Positions 8,929-17,216 of a stretch of 64,000 nucleotides of DNA are shown here, piece by piece. The notes beneath the pieces are model-generated. The model did not search any database and was not told where the DNA came from. It saw nothing but the letters and a program-made list of their open reading frames with translations. Both the position numbers and the translations under genes were made by a program. Origin of the DNA: Pelagibius sp040217155 (GTDB lineage Bacteria; Pseudomonadota; Alphaproteobacteria; Kiloniellales; Kiloniellaceae); the NCBI GenBank assembly GCA_040217155.1, contig JAVJNS010000007.1, positions 124,001 through 188,000 on the forward strand, in the 5' to 3' direction. Position 1 is the first letter of the stretch; each line of letters begins with the position of its first letter.

Positions 8929-10350
8929 CTAGAGCATATCAGTGGTCGCAATGTCTGAAATGAAATCCTCGACCTTGCCACTTGGGCTCAGGGGGATGTC
9001 TTCGACGGTCTGCAAAACGAGCCCCGGACGCTCGTCCGGCAGTTCACGCCGCCAGGCATGCTGCAGACGATCTTCGAAGGCGTCGGGAAGGGCCGCGGCG
9101 ATCTTCAGAAGAATCACGTAGGAACCGTCCCGCTTCTGGCGAATCTGGTACTGGCGCAGATTGGCGCAGACCTCCGGCGGCATGGATTCCAGGGCCTTCT
9201 TGAGCAGGAATACCTGCAGTGAAGTGCCCTCCGGAGCGCCCGCCATACGCCGATAGCGTCCGGTGATCGGCCCGAAGGACGGCAGGGTCATGCCGCAGGG
9301 GCAGTCGCCCTCGACCGCTTCGGCGAGATCGCCGCTGTCATAGCGCAGCAGCGGCATGGCCAGATTCCGCAGCGATGTGATCACCAGCCGCCCGCTTTCT
9401 CCGGCTTTGCAGGGGACTCCCTCGTTGTCGAGGATCTCGACATAGCAGTGCTCGGCATTGACGTGATAGCGGCCGGCCCGGCAGCGCTGCGCCACCTTGC
9501 CGGCTTCGTTCAGACCGTAGGTCTGATCCACCGCGAGACCGAAGCCGCCTTCGATGCGCCGCCGCATCGACGCCGTGATCTGCTCGGAGATCGCGTAGAC
9601 CCCGCGCAGCCCGATGTCGCCCGCCGCCGGCCCCAAAGCATGGGCCAGGCGTTCAAACGTCGAGGGATAGGCCATGAGATAGGCGGGCCGCAGACCTTGC
9701 AGCCATTCGATTTGCGCTTCCAGCGGGGCGGTCACACAGAGCCCGGTGTAGTCGCCGGTCTCGAAGAACTGCCCGACATAGCGCCAGCGGTTCATGCGGA
9801 AGCTGGACCCCAACTGCGGAGGTTCTTGCGTCCCGGTGGGCGGAAACTGCGTGGAAATGCGAATGTCCGCGCGCAGGCCCCTGGGATTCCACCGGAACCA
9901 CCGAAGCTGACGCTGCTCCAGGTAGTTGTACATGAGATTGCTTTCGACCGAATGCAGGACCCGCGTCGGCCGGCCGGTGGTTCCCGAGGAGGCCGCCCAG
10001 CCATAAACTTTCTGGCCTTGCGGAAGCGCTGTCGCGCGGAGAGCTTCTTTGTGGTCCTGCACGTCCGCCTTGGTGAGCAGTGGCAGGCGGCCCAGCACGG
10101 CCAGCCCCTGACCCCGCCGCGGCACGATCCCAAGCGAGTCGAAGAGACGGCGATAGTACGGCACCTTGGCGGCGGCAAATTCCAGTATGCGCGACACGGC
10201 CGTAGCTTGCCCACGGGCGATGTCTTCTGGATCGCGGAACTCATTGGCCAGCAGCTGATCGAATACCCGAAGATCCGCGAACTGCGGCAGCAGGCGCCAA
10301 GAGTGCTGCTCGTCCATTTCGCGCGCCAGGCTGGTCGCCTCGACCATCAT
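8929..10350 (-). CDS. PaaK/CapK-like adenylate-forming enzyme, paralogue B
   Basis: A 473-residue paralogue of the genes on either side. It shares ASSGTTGRPTRVLHS, QTYGLNEAGKVAQRC, RYHVNAEHCYVEI, CPCGMTLPSFGPITGRYRR and the C-terminal SPSGK. The ATG at 10350 overlaps the upstream stop as ATGA, which implies translational coupling. It is 28 bp from paralogue A. The N-terminal MMVEATSLAREMDEQ resembles paralogue A (MAIEATSLDRERDQQ) more than paralogue C, suggesting that A and B arose by the more recent duplication. The ANL fold activates an acid as acyl-AMP; the downstream acceptor (CoA or another nucleophile) is not evident. Confidence 0.8.
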   Translation of the reverse strand: MMVEATSLAREMDEQHSWRLLPQFADLRVFDQLLANEFRDPEDIARGQATAVSRILEFAAAKVPYYRRLFDSLGIVPRRGQGLAVLGRLPLLTKADVQDHKEALRATALPQGQKVYGWAASSGTTGRPTRVLHSVESNLMYNYLEQRQLRWFRWNPRGLRADIRISTQFPPTGTQEPPQLGSSFRMNRWRYVGQFFETGDYTGLCVTAPLEAQIEWLQGLRPAYLMAYPSTFERLAHALGPAAGDIGLRGVYAISEQITASMRRRIEGGFGLAVDQTYGLNEAGKVAQRCRAGRYHVNAEHCYVEILDNEGVPCKAGESGRLVITSLRNLAMPLLRYDSGDLAEAVEGDCPCGMTLPSFGPITGRYRRMAGAPEGTSLQVFLLKKALESMPPEVCANLRQYQIRQKRDGSYVILLKIAAALPDAFEDRLQHAWRRELPDERPGLVLQTVEDIPLSPSGKVEDFISDIATTDML

Positions 10351-11810
10351 GCCGGCCCGCCGGGCGCGCCTTTCGGAGCGGGAACCGATCCTTCGTCCTC
10401 TTCACCCAGAGCGGGGACGAAGTCGGAGGTGAAATCCTGATACTTGCCGCTCGGCGGACGCTGGATCTCTTTCACCGGCACGACCGACAGGGTCAAGTCC
10501 GTGCCTTCAGTCGCCGCTTTCCAGGCTGCCTTGATCCGCTGTTCGACCTCGCCGCCGAGCGGCGCCACGGCGCGCAGGCGAAGCTCAAATCTGCCGTCGC
10601 GGAACTGGTGCACTTGGAATTGCCGCAGGTCCCGCAGCAAATCACCAGGCATTTCCTCCAGCGCTTCGCGCAGGGCACCGACATAGCCCAAGGTACCCTC
10701 CGGCAGATAGGCAATGCGGCTGTAGCGCCCAACAATGTTGCCAAAGGAGGGCAGCGTGCGCCCGCAGGGGCAAGGCCCTTCCGTCACCTCGGCGACATCG
10801 TCGGTGTCATAGCGGATGAGCGGCATGGCCAGGTTGTTGAGCGCCGTCACCACGATGCGCCCGGACTGACCGGCTCGGCACAGCGCGCCCTCGTAGTCGA
10901 CGATCTCCACGAGGCAGTGCTCGCTGTTCACATGGTACCGCCCGGCGGGGCAGCGCAGGGCGACGATGCCGGCTTCATTGAGGCCGTAATTCTGGCTGAT
11001 CGGGGTGCCGAAGACTTCCGAGATCCGGCGCCGCATTCCCTCGGTGAGCTGCTCGGAGAGTGCGGCCAAGCCCCGCAACGTTTCCGGCAACGGCTTACCG
11101 CGGGCAGCCAGAGCGAGTTGTTCCAGCGTTTCGGAATAAGCCGAAAGGTAGTTCGGCTGTACCTGATTGAGCCAGGCCACCTGCTCGTCCACCGGATTGA
11201 AGACCGAAAAACTGCGATAGTCGCCGGTTTGGAAGAAGCGCCCGAGATAGCGCCAGAACGGCAAGTCACAGGTCTCGCCAAGATCGACAGGCCGGCCCTC
11301 GGGGCGGCGCGGCAGCTGACTTGGCAAGCGAATCTCCGCCACCCGAGACAGGGGGTCCCAGCGATTCCAGCGCACGCCGCGCTGCCCCAGGGCGGTGAAC
11401 ATCATATTGCTGCGCAGAGTATGCGTGACAACGGCGGGCCGCCCGGTGGTGCCCGACGACGAGAAGGTTCCAAAGATCCGCTCGCCGGCAGGCAAGTGCT
11501 CTGCCCGCAGACGCTCGCCCTGCTGCATCAAAGTCACTTTCGACAGCAGGGGAAGCTTCGCTAGATCCTCGGGCGCCCGGATATCCGTCGCGGAGAGATT
11601 GTGACCGGCGAAGAGGTCGCGATAATAGGGCACCTCCGCGATCGCGAAAGCGATCAGCCGCTGCAGCCGCCGCGCGGCCACGGCTTGTTGCCTTTCGGGC
11701 GGCAGAAATTCTCCCTGCACCAGTTTATCAAAGATCATCATGTCGCGAAATTCCGGCCGCAGCCGCCAGCGTGCCTGTTCGGCGCACTCGGTTTCGATCG
11801 TCGCCGTCAC
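10347..11810 (-). CDS. PaaK/CapK-like adenylate-forming enzyme, paralogue C
   Basis: A 487-residue ANL-superfamily protein and the most divergent of the three paralogues. Motifs are SSSGTTGRPAVVTHT, ISQNYGLNEAGIVALRC, RYHVNSEHCLVEI, CPCGRTLPSFGNIVGRY and a C-terminal PPSGK. The start is the GTG at 11810 behind TGGAGG; it overlaps the stop of the deaminase gene as GTGA. The longer frame to 11951 lies inside the deaminase and is rejected. Stop-start coupling to both neighbours suggests fixed stoichiometry. The final residues, after the conserved lysine, are about 30 longer than in A and B and acidic, ending in a Gly/Pro-rich tail. Confidence 0.8.
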   Translation of the reverse strand: MTATIETECAEQARWRLRPEFRDMMIFDKLVQGEFLPPERQQAVAARRLQRLIAFAIAEVPYYRDLFAGHNLSATDIRAPEDLAKLPLLSKVTLMQQGERLRAEHLPAGERIFGTFSSSGTTGRPAVVTHTLRSNMMFTALGQRGVRWNRWDPLSRVAEIRLPSQLPRRPEGRPVDLGETCDLPFWRYLGRFFQTGDYRSFSVFNPVDEQVAWLNQVQPNYLSAYSETLEQLALAARGKPLPETLRGLAALSEQLTEGMRRRISEVFGTPISQNYGLNEAGIVALRCPAGRYHVNSEHCLVEIVDYEGALCRAGQSGRIVVTALNNLAMPLIRYDTDDVAEVTEGPCPCGRTLPSFGNIVGRYSRIAYLPEGTLGYVGALREALEEMPGDLLRDLRQFQVHQFRDGRFELRLRAVAPLGGEVEQRIKAAWKAATEGTDLTLSVVPVKEIQRPPSGKYQDFTSDFVPALGEEDEGSVPAPKGAPGGPA

Positions 11811-12850
11811 GTGGCCTCCACTTCGACCTCGAGCCGCACAAGCTCGGCGTGGAACGCGCGTGCCATGGCGTGTTTCTCCGATTCCGGCAGGTAAGCAGCG
11901 GAAACCGCAGCCATGACCGTGCTCTTCAACTGCGGCAGTGACAGACCGCAACTCGCCACGGCATGACGATACTCACTGGAAAGGCCGCTGCCGAACAGCG
12001 CCGGATCGTCGGAATTGACAGTGACGCGGCAACCCGCTGCAAGCAGCCGTTTCAACGGGTGATCGGCATAGTTTCCGAAAATGCCAAGCAGGATATTGCT
12101 CGTCGGACAGACCTCCAATGGCACCTGATGCTCTGCCAGATAGCTGACCAGCCCCGGGTCTTCGACAGCACGCACGCCGTGGCCAATGCGCACCGCGGCC
12201 AAATCGTGCAGGGCAGCGCGGACGCTTGCCGGCCCCGCGCCCTCGCCGGCATGTGGGTTGGCCGGCAACCCGGCGGCGCGCGCGCGGGCAAAAGCCTGCC
12301 GGATATCCGGGTGCAAGCCCTCCGCTTCCGGCCCACCGAGGCCGAGGGCAACGACGCCACCGTCACGGGCCCGATTTGAGGCTGCCCAGGCCTGCACCCG
12401 CAGCGCCGGGCCCGGGAAACTGCGCACCAGGTCCGGGATCCAGCGCATCTCCACGCCCCAGTCCCGGCGTGCCCGGCTGCGCCCCGCATTCAGTGCCTCG
12501 AGAATATCATCCAGAGGCAGGCGCAGGTGGCCGTAAAGCTGCGGCGTCCAGGTCACCTCGGCATAACGGATGTTCTGGCGATGCATCGCCGCGCCGTGGC
12601 GATGGACCAGCAGTGCGAAGTCGTCCAGGCGACGAATACAGTGCACCGTCATCAGGAAGGCCTTGGCGAAGTGATCGAAGGAGGCATAGCTCCGAGGCCT
12701 GCGGGCTTCTTCGATCCTGTCGCGTGGCAGGTCGATACGATTGCCCGCGGCGAGTTCAAGCAGAGTATCGACATCGGCCGAACCCTCGAGGTGCACATGC
12801 AGCTCAACTTTCGGCATCCTATCGATGAAATCGCTTAGCGCCGGCGCCAA
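11807..12850 (-). CDS. Adenosine/AMP deaminase family protein
   Basis: A metal-dependent deaminase of the ADA family with all active-site motifs: KVELHVHLEG (two His ligands), PHAGEGAGP (His and catalytic Glu), RIGHGVRAVED (His), PTSNILLG and VNSDDPALF (metal and catalytic Asp). Expected reaction: hydrolytic deamination of adenosine or a related 6-aminopurine, although many family members act on other nucleosides or N6-modified bases. Start uncertain: TTG at 12850 has a purine-rich leader, ATG at 12817 sits just before the conserved motif, and TTG at 12889 is also in frame. It is the first gene of the coupled unit with three adenylating enzymes, so it may act on a nucleotide by-product or product of those enzymes. 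Confidence 0.78.
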   Translation of the reverse strand: MAPALSDFIDRMPKVELHVHLEGSADVDTLLELAAGNRIDLPRDRIEEARRPRSYASFDHFAKAFLMTVHCIRRLDDFALLVHRHGAAMHRQNIRYAEVTWTPQLYGHLRLPLDDILEALNAGRSRARRDWGVEMRWIPDLVRSFPGPALRVQAWAASNRARDGGVVALGLGGPEAEGLHPDIRQAFARARAAGLPANPHAGEGAGPASVRAALHDLAAVRIGHGVRAVEDPGLVSYLAEHQVPLEVCPTSNILLGIFGNYADHPLKRLLAAGCRVTVNSDDPALFGSGLSSEYRHAVASCGLSLPQLKSTVMAAVSAAYLPESEKHAMARAFHAELVRLEVEVEAT

Positions 12851-12931
12851 GGCCCCTGTCCCTCTTCCCCGGTGAATACCGCCCGGCAAACTTAGCCTGA
12901 AATACTAGCGGAATCTTAAGATAGATGCGTG

Positions 12932-13792
12932 TCAGCGGCAGTTTTCACGCGCGTAGACACAGATCGCCGCCGCCAGCTTGTCCAGATCGGCCTGGAGATC
13001 GGCGAAGCCGGGAAGCTTCTCGATGCGTTCTTCGTCCATGTAGAGCTTGCGGTTGATCTCCAGCTGCAGACTGTGCCGTCCGCCGGCCGGGTCGGAGTAG
13101 CGCCGCACCAGCTCCACGCCCTTGTAGGGCTCGTTGATCTTTACCTCGTAACCCATGTCGCGCAGCAGGCCGGCGACAAAGGCCGTGAAAGCGGGCTCGC
13201 AGGTTGTGCCATCACGGTCGCCGAGAACGAATTCCGCGCGCGGCACCGGCCCATCCTCGCTGGCGGCATTGCCCATCGCGGGCATGGAATGGCAGTTCAC
13301 ATGCCAGACTTTACCGAAACGCCCGTGGAGGTCGTCGATGGTCGAGGCCACGGCCTGGTGATAGGGCTTCCAGCAACGCTCGATCCGGCGGCGCACCTCG
13401 GCCACGCTGAGTTGGCGGTCGTAGAGCGGCGTGTCCGGCGGCATGATTCGCCAAATCAGGCCGACACCCAATTCGGTCTTGCGGCTCGGCACCAGCGGCT
13501 CTTGCCACGGGCCGTCGAGCATCGCCGGGTCGAGGTCGATGAGATCGCGATTGGGATCGATGTAGATGCGCGGGAAGGCTGCGGCGATCAGCGGCGCGCC
13601 GTGATCAGGAGCGCTGTCGAAGAGTTCGTCCACGAAGGCGTCCTCCGAGCGGCGCATCACCGCCATCGGGGCTATGGTGCCGAAATCCGTAGGGTAGGCG
13701 GCGCCGCTGTGCGGGCTGTCGAAGACGGCAGGCACCGCCGCGGCGCGCGGCGCCGCAATACGAAGGCTGCCGTTGGAATCGCTGTTGCTCAT
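12932..13792 (-). CDS. N-formylglutamate amidohydrolase family protein
   Basis: A 286-residue protein of the HutG/N-formylglutamate deformylase family. Recognisable elements are VFDSPHSGAAYP near the N-terminus (metal-binding His), MRRSEDAFVDELF, DPNRDLIDLDPAML and WHVNCHSMPAMG (metal His). The family hydrolyses N-formyl-L-glutamate to glutamate and formate in one route of histidine use, but no hut genes are visible. It lies 40 bp downstream of the ABC permease gene and upstream of the deaminase/ligase unit on the same strand, so it may share a transcript with either. Its true substrate may therefore be another N-acylated compound. Confidence 0.8.
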   Translation of the reverse strand: MSNSDSNGSLRIAAPRAAAVPAVFDSPHSGAAYPTDFGTIAPMAVMRRSEDAFVDELFDSAPDHGAPLIAAAFPRIYIDPNRDLIDLDPAMLDGPWQEPLVPSRKTELGVGLIWRIMPPDTPLYDRQLSVAEVRRRIERCWKPYHQAVASTIDDLHGRFGKVWHVNCHSMPAMGNAASEDGPVPRAEFVLGDRDGTTCEPAFTAFVAGLLRDMGYEVKINEPYKGVELVRRYSDPAGGRHSLQLEINRKLYMDEERIEKLPGFADLQADLDKLAAAICVYARENCR

Positions 13793-13832
13793 GGCCCAAG
13801 GATTTAAGCCATGTCCCGGCAGCCGTCCAGCC

Positions 13833-14729
13833 CTACTCCTTCACCGCGCCCGTCATCGACGAGACATAGTGCTCGACGAAGAAAGAGTAGAGGATCGCCA
13901 CCGGCAGGGATCCCAGCATCGCGCCCGCCATGAGCCCGCCCCAATTGTAGACATCGAAGCTGATGAGCTCCGTCAGGACGCCGACCGGAACAGTCTTGTT
14001 TTCCGCCGAGGAGATGAAAGTCAGCGCGTAGATGTACTCGTTCCACGACAACGTGAAGGCGAAGATGCCGGCCGAGATCAGGCCCGGCACGGAGAGCGGC
14101 AGAACGATCTTGATGAGAATCTGCAGCCGCGTGGCGCCGTCGATCAGGGCGCATTCCTCCAACTCGTAAGGAATCGAGCGAAAATATCCCATCAGCAACC
14201 AGGTGCAGAAGGGAATCAGGACAGTCGGATAGGTGAGGATCAAGGCCCAGTTGCTGTCGAAGATCCCCAGCGCGAAAACCATGACGGCAAGCGGAATGAA
14301 GAGGATGCTCGGCGGCACCAGGTAAGCGAGGAAAATCAGCATACCGATGGTGCGCGCGCCCTTGTAGCGGAGACGCTCGATGGCATAGGCCGCGCAGACG
14401 GCACAGAAGATCGACAGGAAGGTCGCGGTCACGGTGACGAACATGGTGTTCCACAGCCACTGCGGATACTCGGTATCGAACAGCAGGAAACGGATGTTCT
14501 CAAAAGTCGGCTCGAAGACCCAGAGAGCCTCCAGCCCGCGATAGGCGTACAGTTCCTCGTTGGTCTTGAAACTGGTGACCGTCATCCAATAGAAAGGGAA
14601 CAGGAGCACGAAAACGAAAATGAGCAAGGGGAGATAGACCACGACGACCCGACGCGGGATCGACTGCAGGTAGTCCATGCCGCCTTCGCTGGCGATCGGC
14701 GCCTTGGCCTTGGCAACGGCGTCAGTCAT
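13833..14729 (-). CDS. Carbohydrate ABC transporter permease (MalG type)
   Basis: A 298-residue inner-membrane permease with six predicted helices and the cytoplasmic coupling motif EECALIDGATR near residue 190. A long periplasmic loop after the first helix, as in MalG/UgpE proteins, is clear. The start ATG follows AAGGAGG and overlaps the stop of the first permease gene by 8 bp. It is the last transporter gene in the order ATPase, binding protein, permease, permease. The substrate is probably a mono- or oligosaccharide or a polyol, by family. Confidence 0.88.
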   Translation of the reverse strand: MTDAVAKAKAPIASEGGMDYLQSIPRRVVVVYLPLLIFVFVLLFPFYWMTVTSFKTNEELYAYRGLEALWVFEPTFENIRFLLFDTEYPQWLWNTMFVTVTATFLSIFCAVCAAYAIERLRYKGARTIGMLIFLAYLVPPSILFIPLAVMVFALGIFDSNWALILTYPTVLIPFCTWLLMGYFRSIPYELEECALIDGATRLQILIKIVLPLSVPGLISAGIFAFTLSWNEYIYALTFISSAENKTVPVGVLTELISFDVYNWGGLMAGAMLGSLPVAILYSFFVEHYVSSMTGAVKE

Positions 14730-15666
14730 CGCGTCCTCCTTGCTGCCACTTGCGCCTCTGCAGGCCGAAGTAGCTGAATAGAATGGCCGACAGCAGGAAG
14801 GGGATCATCGCCGTGGCGATGGCGGCGCCCTCGCCCAGCGATCCGCCGACAATGGCGCGCTGGTAGGACAGCGTCGCCATGAGGTGGGTGGCGTTGATCG
14901 GCCCGCCGCGGGTCATCACCCAGATCAGTTGGAAATCGGTGAAGGTGAAAAGCACGGAGAAGGTCATGACCACCGCGATGATCGGCGTCAGCAGGGGGAA
15001 CGTGATGTGGCGAAAGCGCTGCCACTCCGAGGCGCCGTCGATGGTCGCCGCCTCGTGCAGGGAGGGCGAGATGGTCTGCAGCCCGGCCAGCAGGGTGATC
15101 GCGACGAAGGGAATGCCGCGCCAGATGTTGGCGGCGATGACCGATGCCCGTGCCGAGTTCGGCTGACCGAGAAAGTCGATGGTGGTGTCGATCACGCCCA
15201 TCTCGATCAGAATCCAGCTGATGACCGAGTCCTGGGAGTCGTAAATCCACCAGAACGCCAGCGCGGACAGCACGGTCGGCACGATGAAGGGCATCAGCAC
15301 GATCGCGCGGATGAAAGCCTTGAAGGGGATGTGATTGTTCAGAATGACCGCCAGCCACAGGCCCAGCACGAACTTGATGATGCTGGCGACCACGGTATAG
15401 AGAAAGGTGTTGAAAACGGACAGCCAGAAGACCGAGTCCTCGAACAGCCAGAAGTAGTTCTCGAGACCGATGAACTGCCCGGGCCGGCCGACCTTGACGT
15501 CGGTCAGCCCCAGCCAGATTCCAAGAAACAGGGGATAGGTCAGAAAGACCAGCAGCACGATCCCCGCCGGCAGCATGAAGAGCAGGCCGAGGAAGTTCCT
15601 GCTGTTACGCAGACGCTCGATCAGACCGACCTGTCTGACGATCCTGGTTTCACCGGTGGCAGCCAC
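14722..15666 (-). CDS. Carbohydrate ABC transporter permease (MalF type)
   Basis: A 314-residue permease with six membrane helices and the EAA loop HEAATIDGASEWQRFRHI. The N-terminal cytoplasmic stretch and first helix (FLGLLFMLPAGIVLLVFL) are typical of UgpA/MalF-like subunits. It starts at GTG 15666 with a weak GAGAA leader. It pairs with the overlapping MalG-type gene to form the heterodimeric membrane channel for the sugar bound by the adjacent periplasmic protein. Confidence 0.87.
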   Translation of the reverse strand: MAATGETRIVRQVGLIERLRNSRNFLGLLFMLPAGIVLLVFLTYPLFLGIWLGLTDVKVGRPGQFIGLENYFWLFEDSVFWLSVFNTFLYTVVASIIKFVLGLWLAVILNNHIPFKAFIRAIVLMPFIVPTVLSALAFWWIYDSQDSVISWILIEMGVIDTTIDFLGQPNSARASVIAANIWRGIPFVAITLLAGLQTISPSLHEAATIDGASEWQRFRHITFPLLTPIIAVVMTFSVLFTFTDFQLIWVMTRGGPINATHLMATLSYQRAIVGGSLGEGAAIATAMIPFLLSAILFSYFGLQRRKWQQGGRDD

Positions 15667-15752
15667 GGCGTTCTCGCTTAGGTTCGGTCGGAAGCGGCCG
15701 TCCCGGGTACAGTGCCCACAGCACCGTCCCGGAACGGAACCACGATCAACGA

Positions 15753-17072
15753 CTAGACGTTGTAATAGCGTTCGGCGCGCTTTTGCGCGTCGGCCGCGGC
15801 CTCCTTCGGCGACTTGGTCCCGGTGGCCGCCTCGGCCACCATGTTGACCACCACGAAATCGGCGAAGACGCTGGAGGCCGCATAGCCCAGCGAACCGTCC
15901 CCGGCGAAGGTCAGGGTGCGTTCGGCGACGTCGCGGAACACCGTGCGCTTGGGATCCTCGGTCCAGACCGGGTGATCCTTGTAGGCGCGCAGGGGATGAC
16001 TGAGATAACCCACCGAGCCCTGCAGGAAGGCGTCGTACTGGTCCTTCTCCATGAGGAAGCTCATCAAGGCCTTCACCGCGTTGGGATACTTGGTGTGCTT
16101 GTAGGGCATCATCGGGAAGCAGACGTGCAGTTCGGTCGGCTTGCCGGCCGGTCCGATCGGGAAAAAGGCATGATCCATGTCCTCAGCGACATCGGTCATC
16201 CCTTCACGCACGGCCGCCGCGTAGATGGAAATGCCATTGTTGGTGACCGAGCAGTCGCCTTGCAGGAAGGCCTTGTTGTTGTGACCGTCGAGCCAGGAAG
16301 CCGCGCCGGGGATAAAGGTCTCGCCCAATTGCTTGACGTACTCCAGGCCGGCCACGGTCTCCGGGCTGTTGAGCACGACCTTGTCGTTCTTGTCGACGAC
16401 CTGGCCGCCGTGCGACCAGAGGATCCAGTGGGTCCAGGAGTTGCCGTCGCCGCTGGCGTTGCCCAGCGCGAAACCGCCGGGGGTCCCGTTGGCTTTCAGG
16501 TTCTGCATCAGCTTCAGGAAGTCGCCGGTGGTCTCCGGGAAGGTGTCGAAGCCGGCCTTCTGGACCATCGACTTGCGATAGTTGATCAGATTGCCGCTGA
16601 TGGTGACCGGCATGTTGATCCACTTGCCGTCACGCTTACCGTAGGTCTCCGCCGCGGGATACCAGCCGCCGTACTTGCCGCCGAGATAATCGCAGACGTC
16701 GCTGACGTCCATCATGGCGTCGGGATAGAGGTGGGCGTCGGCGTGAATGCCCCAAATAATGTCGGGCCCGCTGCCGATGTTGGCGGCGACGGCCGCCTTG
16801 GGACGCAGATCCTCAAAGCCTTCGCTGTCGACACGAATCTCCACACCGGTAGCCTTGGTAAAGGCATCCATGGCCGCGAGGAAGGCTTCTTCTTCCGACT
16901 GCACGAAGCGCTTCCAGCGCAGCAGGCGCAGACTGGCGCCCGCTTCCGGCTTCCACATGTTCTCGGCGGCCCAGGCCTGCGCGGCACGCAGCATCGCCGG
17001 CGTGGCCACCACCGCGCCAAGCGCCGTGGCGGCGCTGACTTTCAGCAGGTCGCGTCTTGTAAAGTCCGTCAT
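15753..17072 (-). CDS. ABC sugar-binding protein with Tat signal
   Basis: A 439-residue family 1 extracellular solute-binding protein. The N-terminus carries a twin-arginine signal (TRRDLLKVSAATALG, then an Ala-rich hydrophobic stretch to about residue 35), so it is probably folded before export to the periplasm. The mature part shows SBP features such as GSGPDIIWG and LNSPETVAGLEYVKQLG. Two ATG codons are adjacent; the second (17072) has better spacing from GGAGG. It captures the substrate for the two permeases downstream. A 144-bp gap with no clear terminator separates it from the ATPase gene. Confidence 0.88.
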   Translation of the reverse strand: MTDFTRRDLLKVSAATALGAVVATPAMLRAAQAWAAENMWKPEAGASLRLLRWKRFVQSEEEAFLAAMDAFTKATGVEIRVDSEGFEDLRPKAAVAANIGSGPDIIWGIHADAHLYPDAMMDVSDVCDYLGGKYGGWYPAAETYGKRDGKWINMPVTISGNLINYRKSMVQKAGFDTFPETTGDFLKLMQNLKANGTPGGFALGNASGDGNSWTHWILWSHGGQVVDKNDKVVLNSPETVAGLEYVKQLGETFIPGAASWLDGHNNKAFLQGDCSVTNNGISIYAAAVREGMTDVAEDMDHAFFPIGPAGKPTELHVCFPMMPYKHTKYPNAVKALMSFLMEKDQYDAFLQGSVGYLSHPLRAYKDHPVWTEDPKRTVFRDVAERTLTFAGDGSLGYAASSVFADFVVVNMVAEAATGTKSPKEAAADAQKRAERYYNV

Positions 17073-17216
17073 CATTTCCTCCGTATTCGGTCAGTTTTTC
17101 TTGTGGTTTCTCAACTCAGTACTGACTCACTTCACCGGTCGAACGGCTGCGGTTTCAAGCGAATACCGGTGTGGCATCGCCCCATGAACTTCACCGACCC
17201 AAAGGCCCCCGACCCC

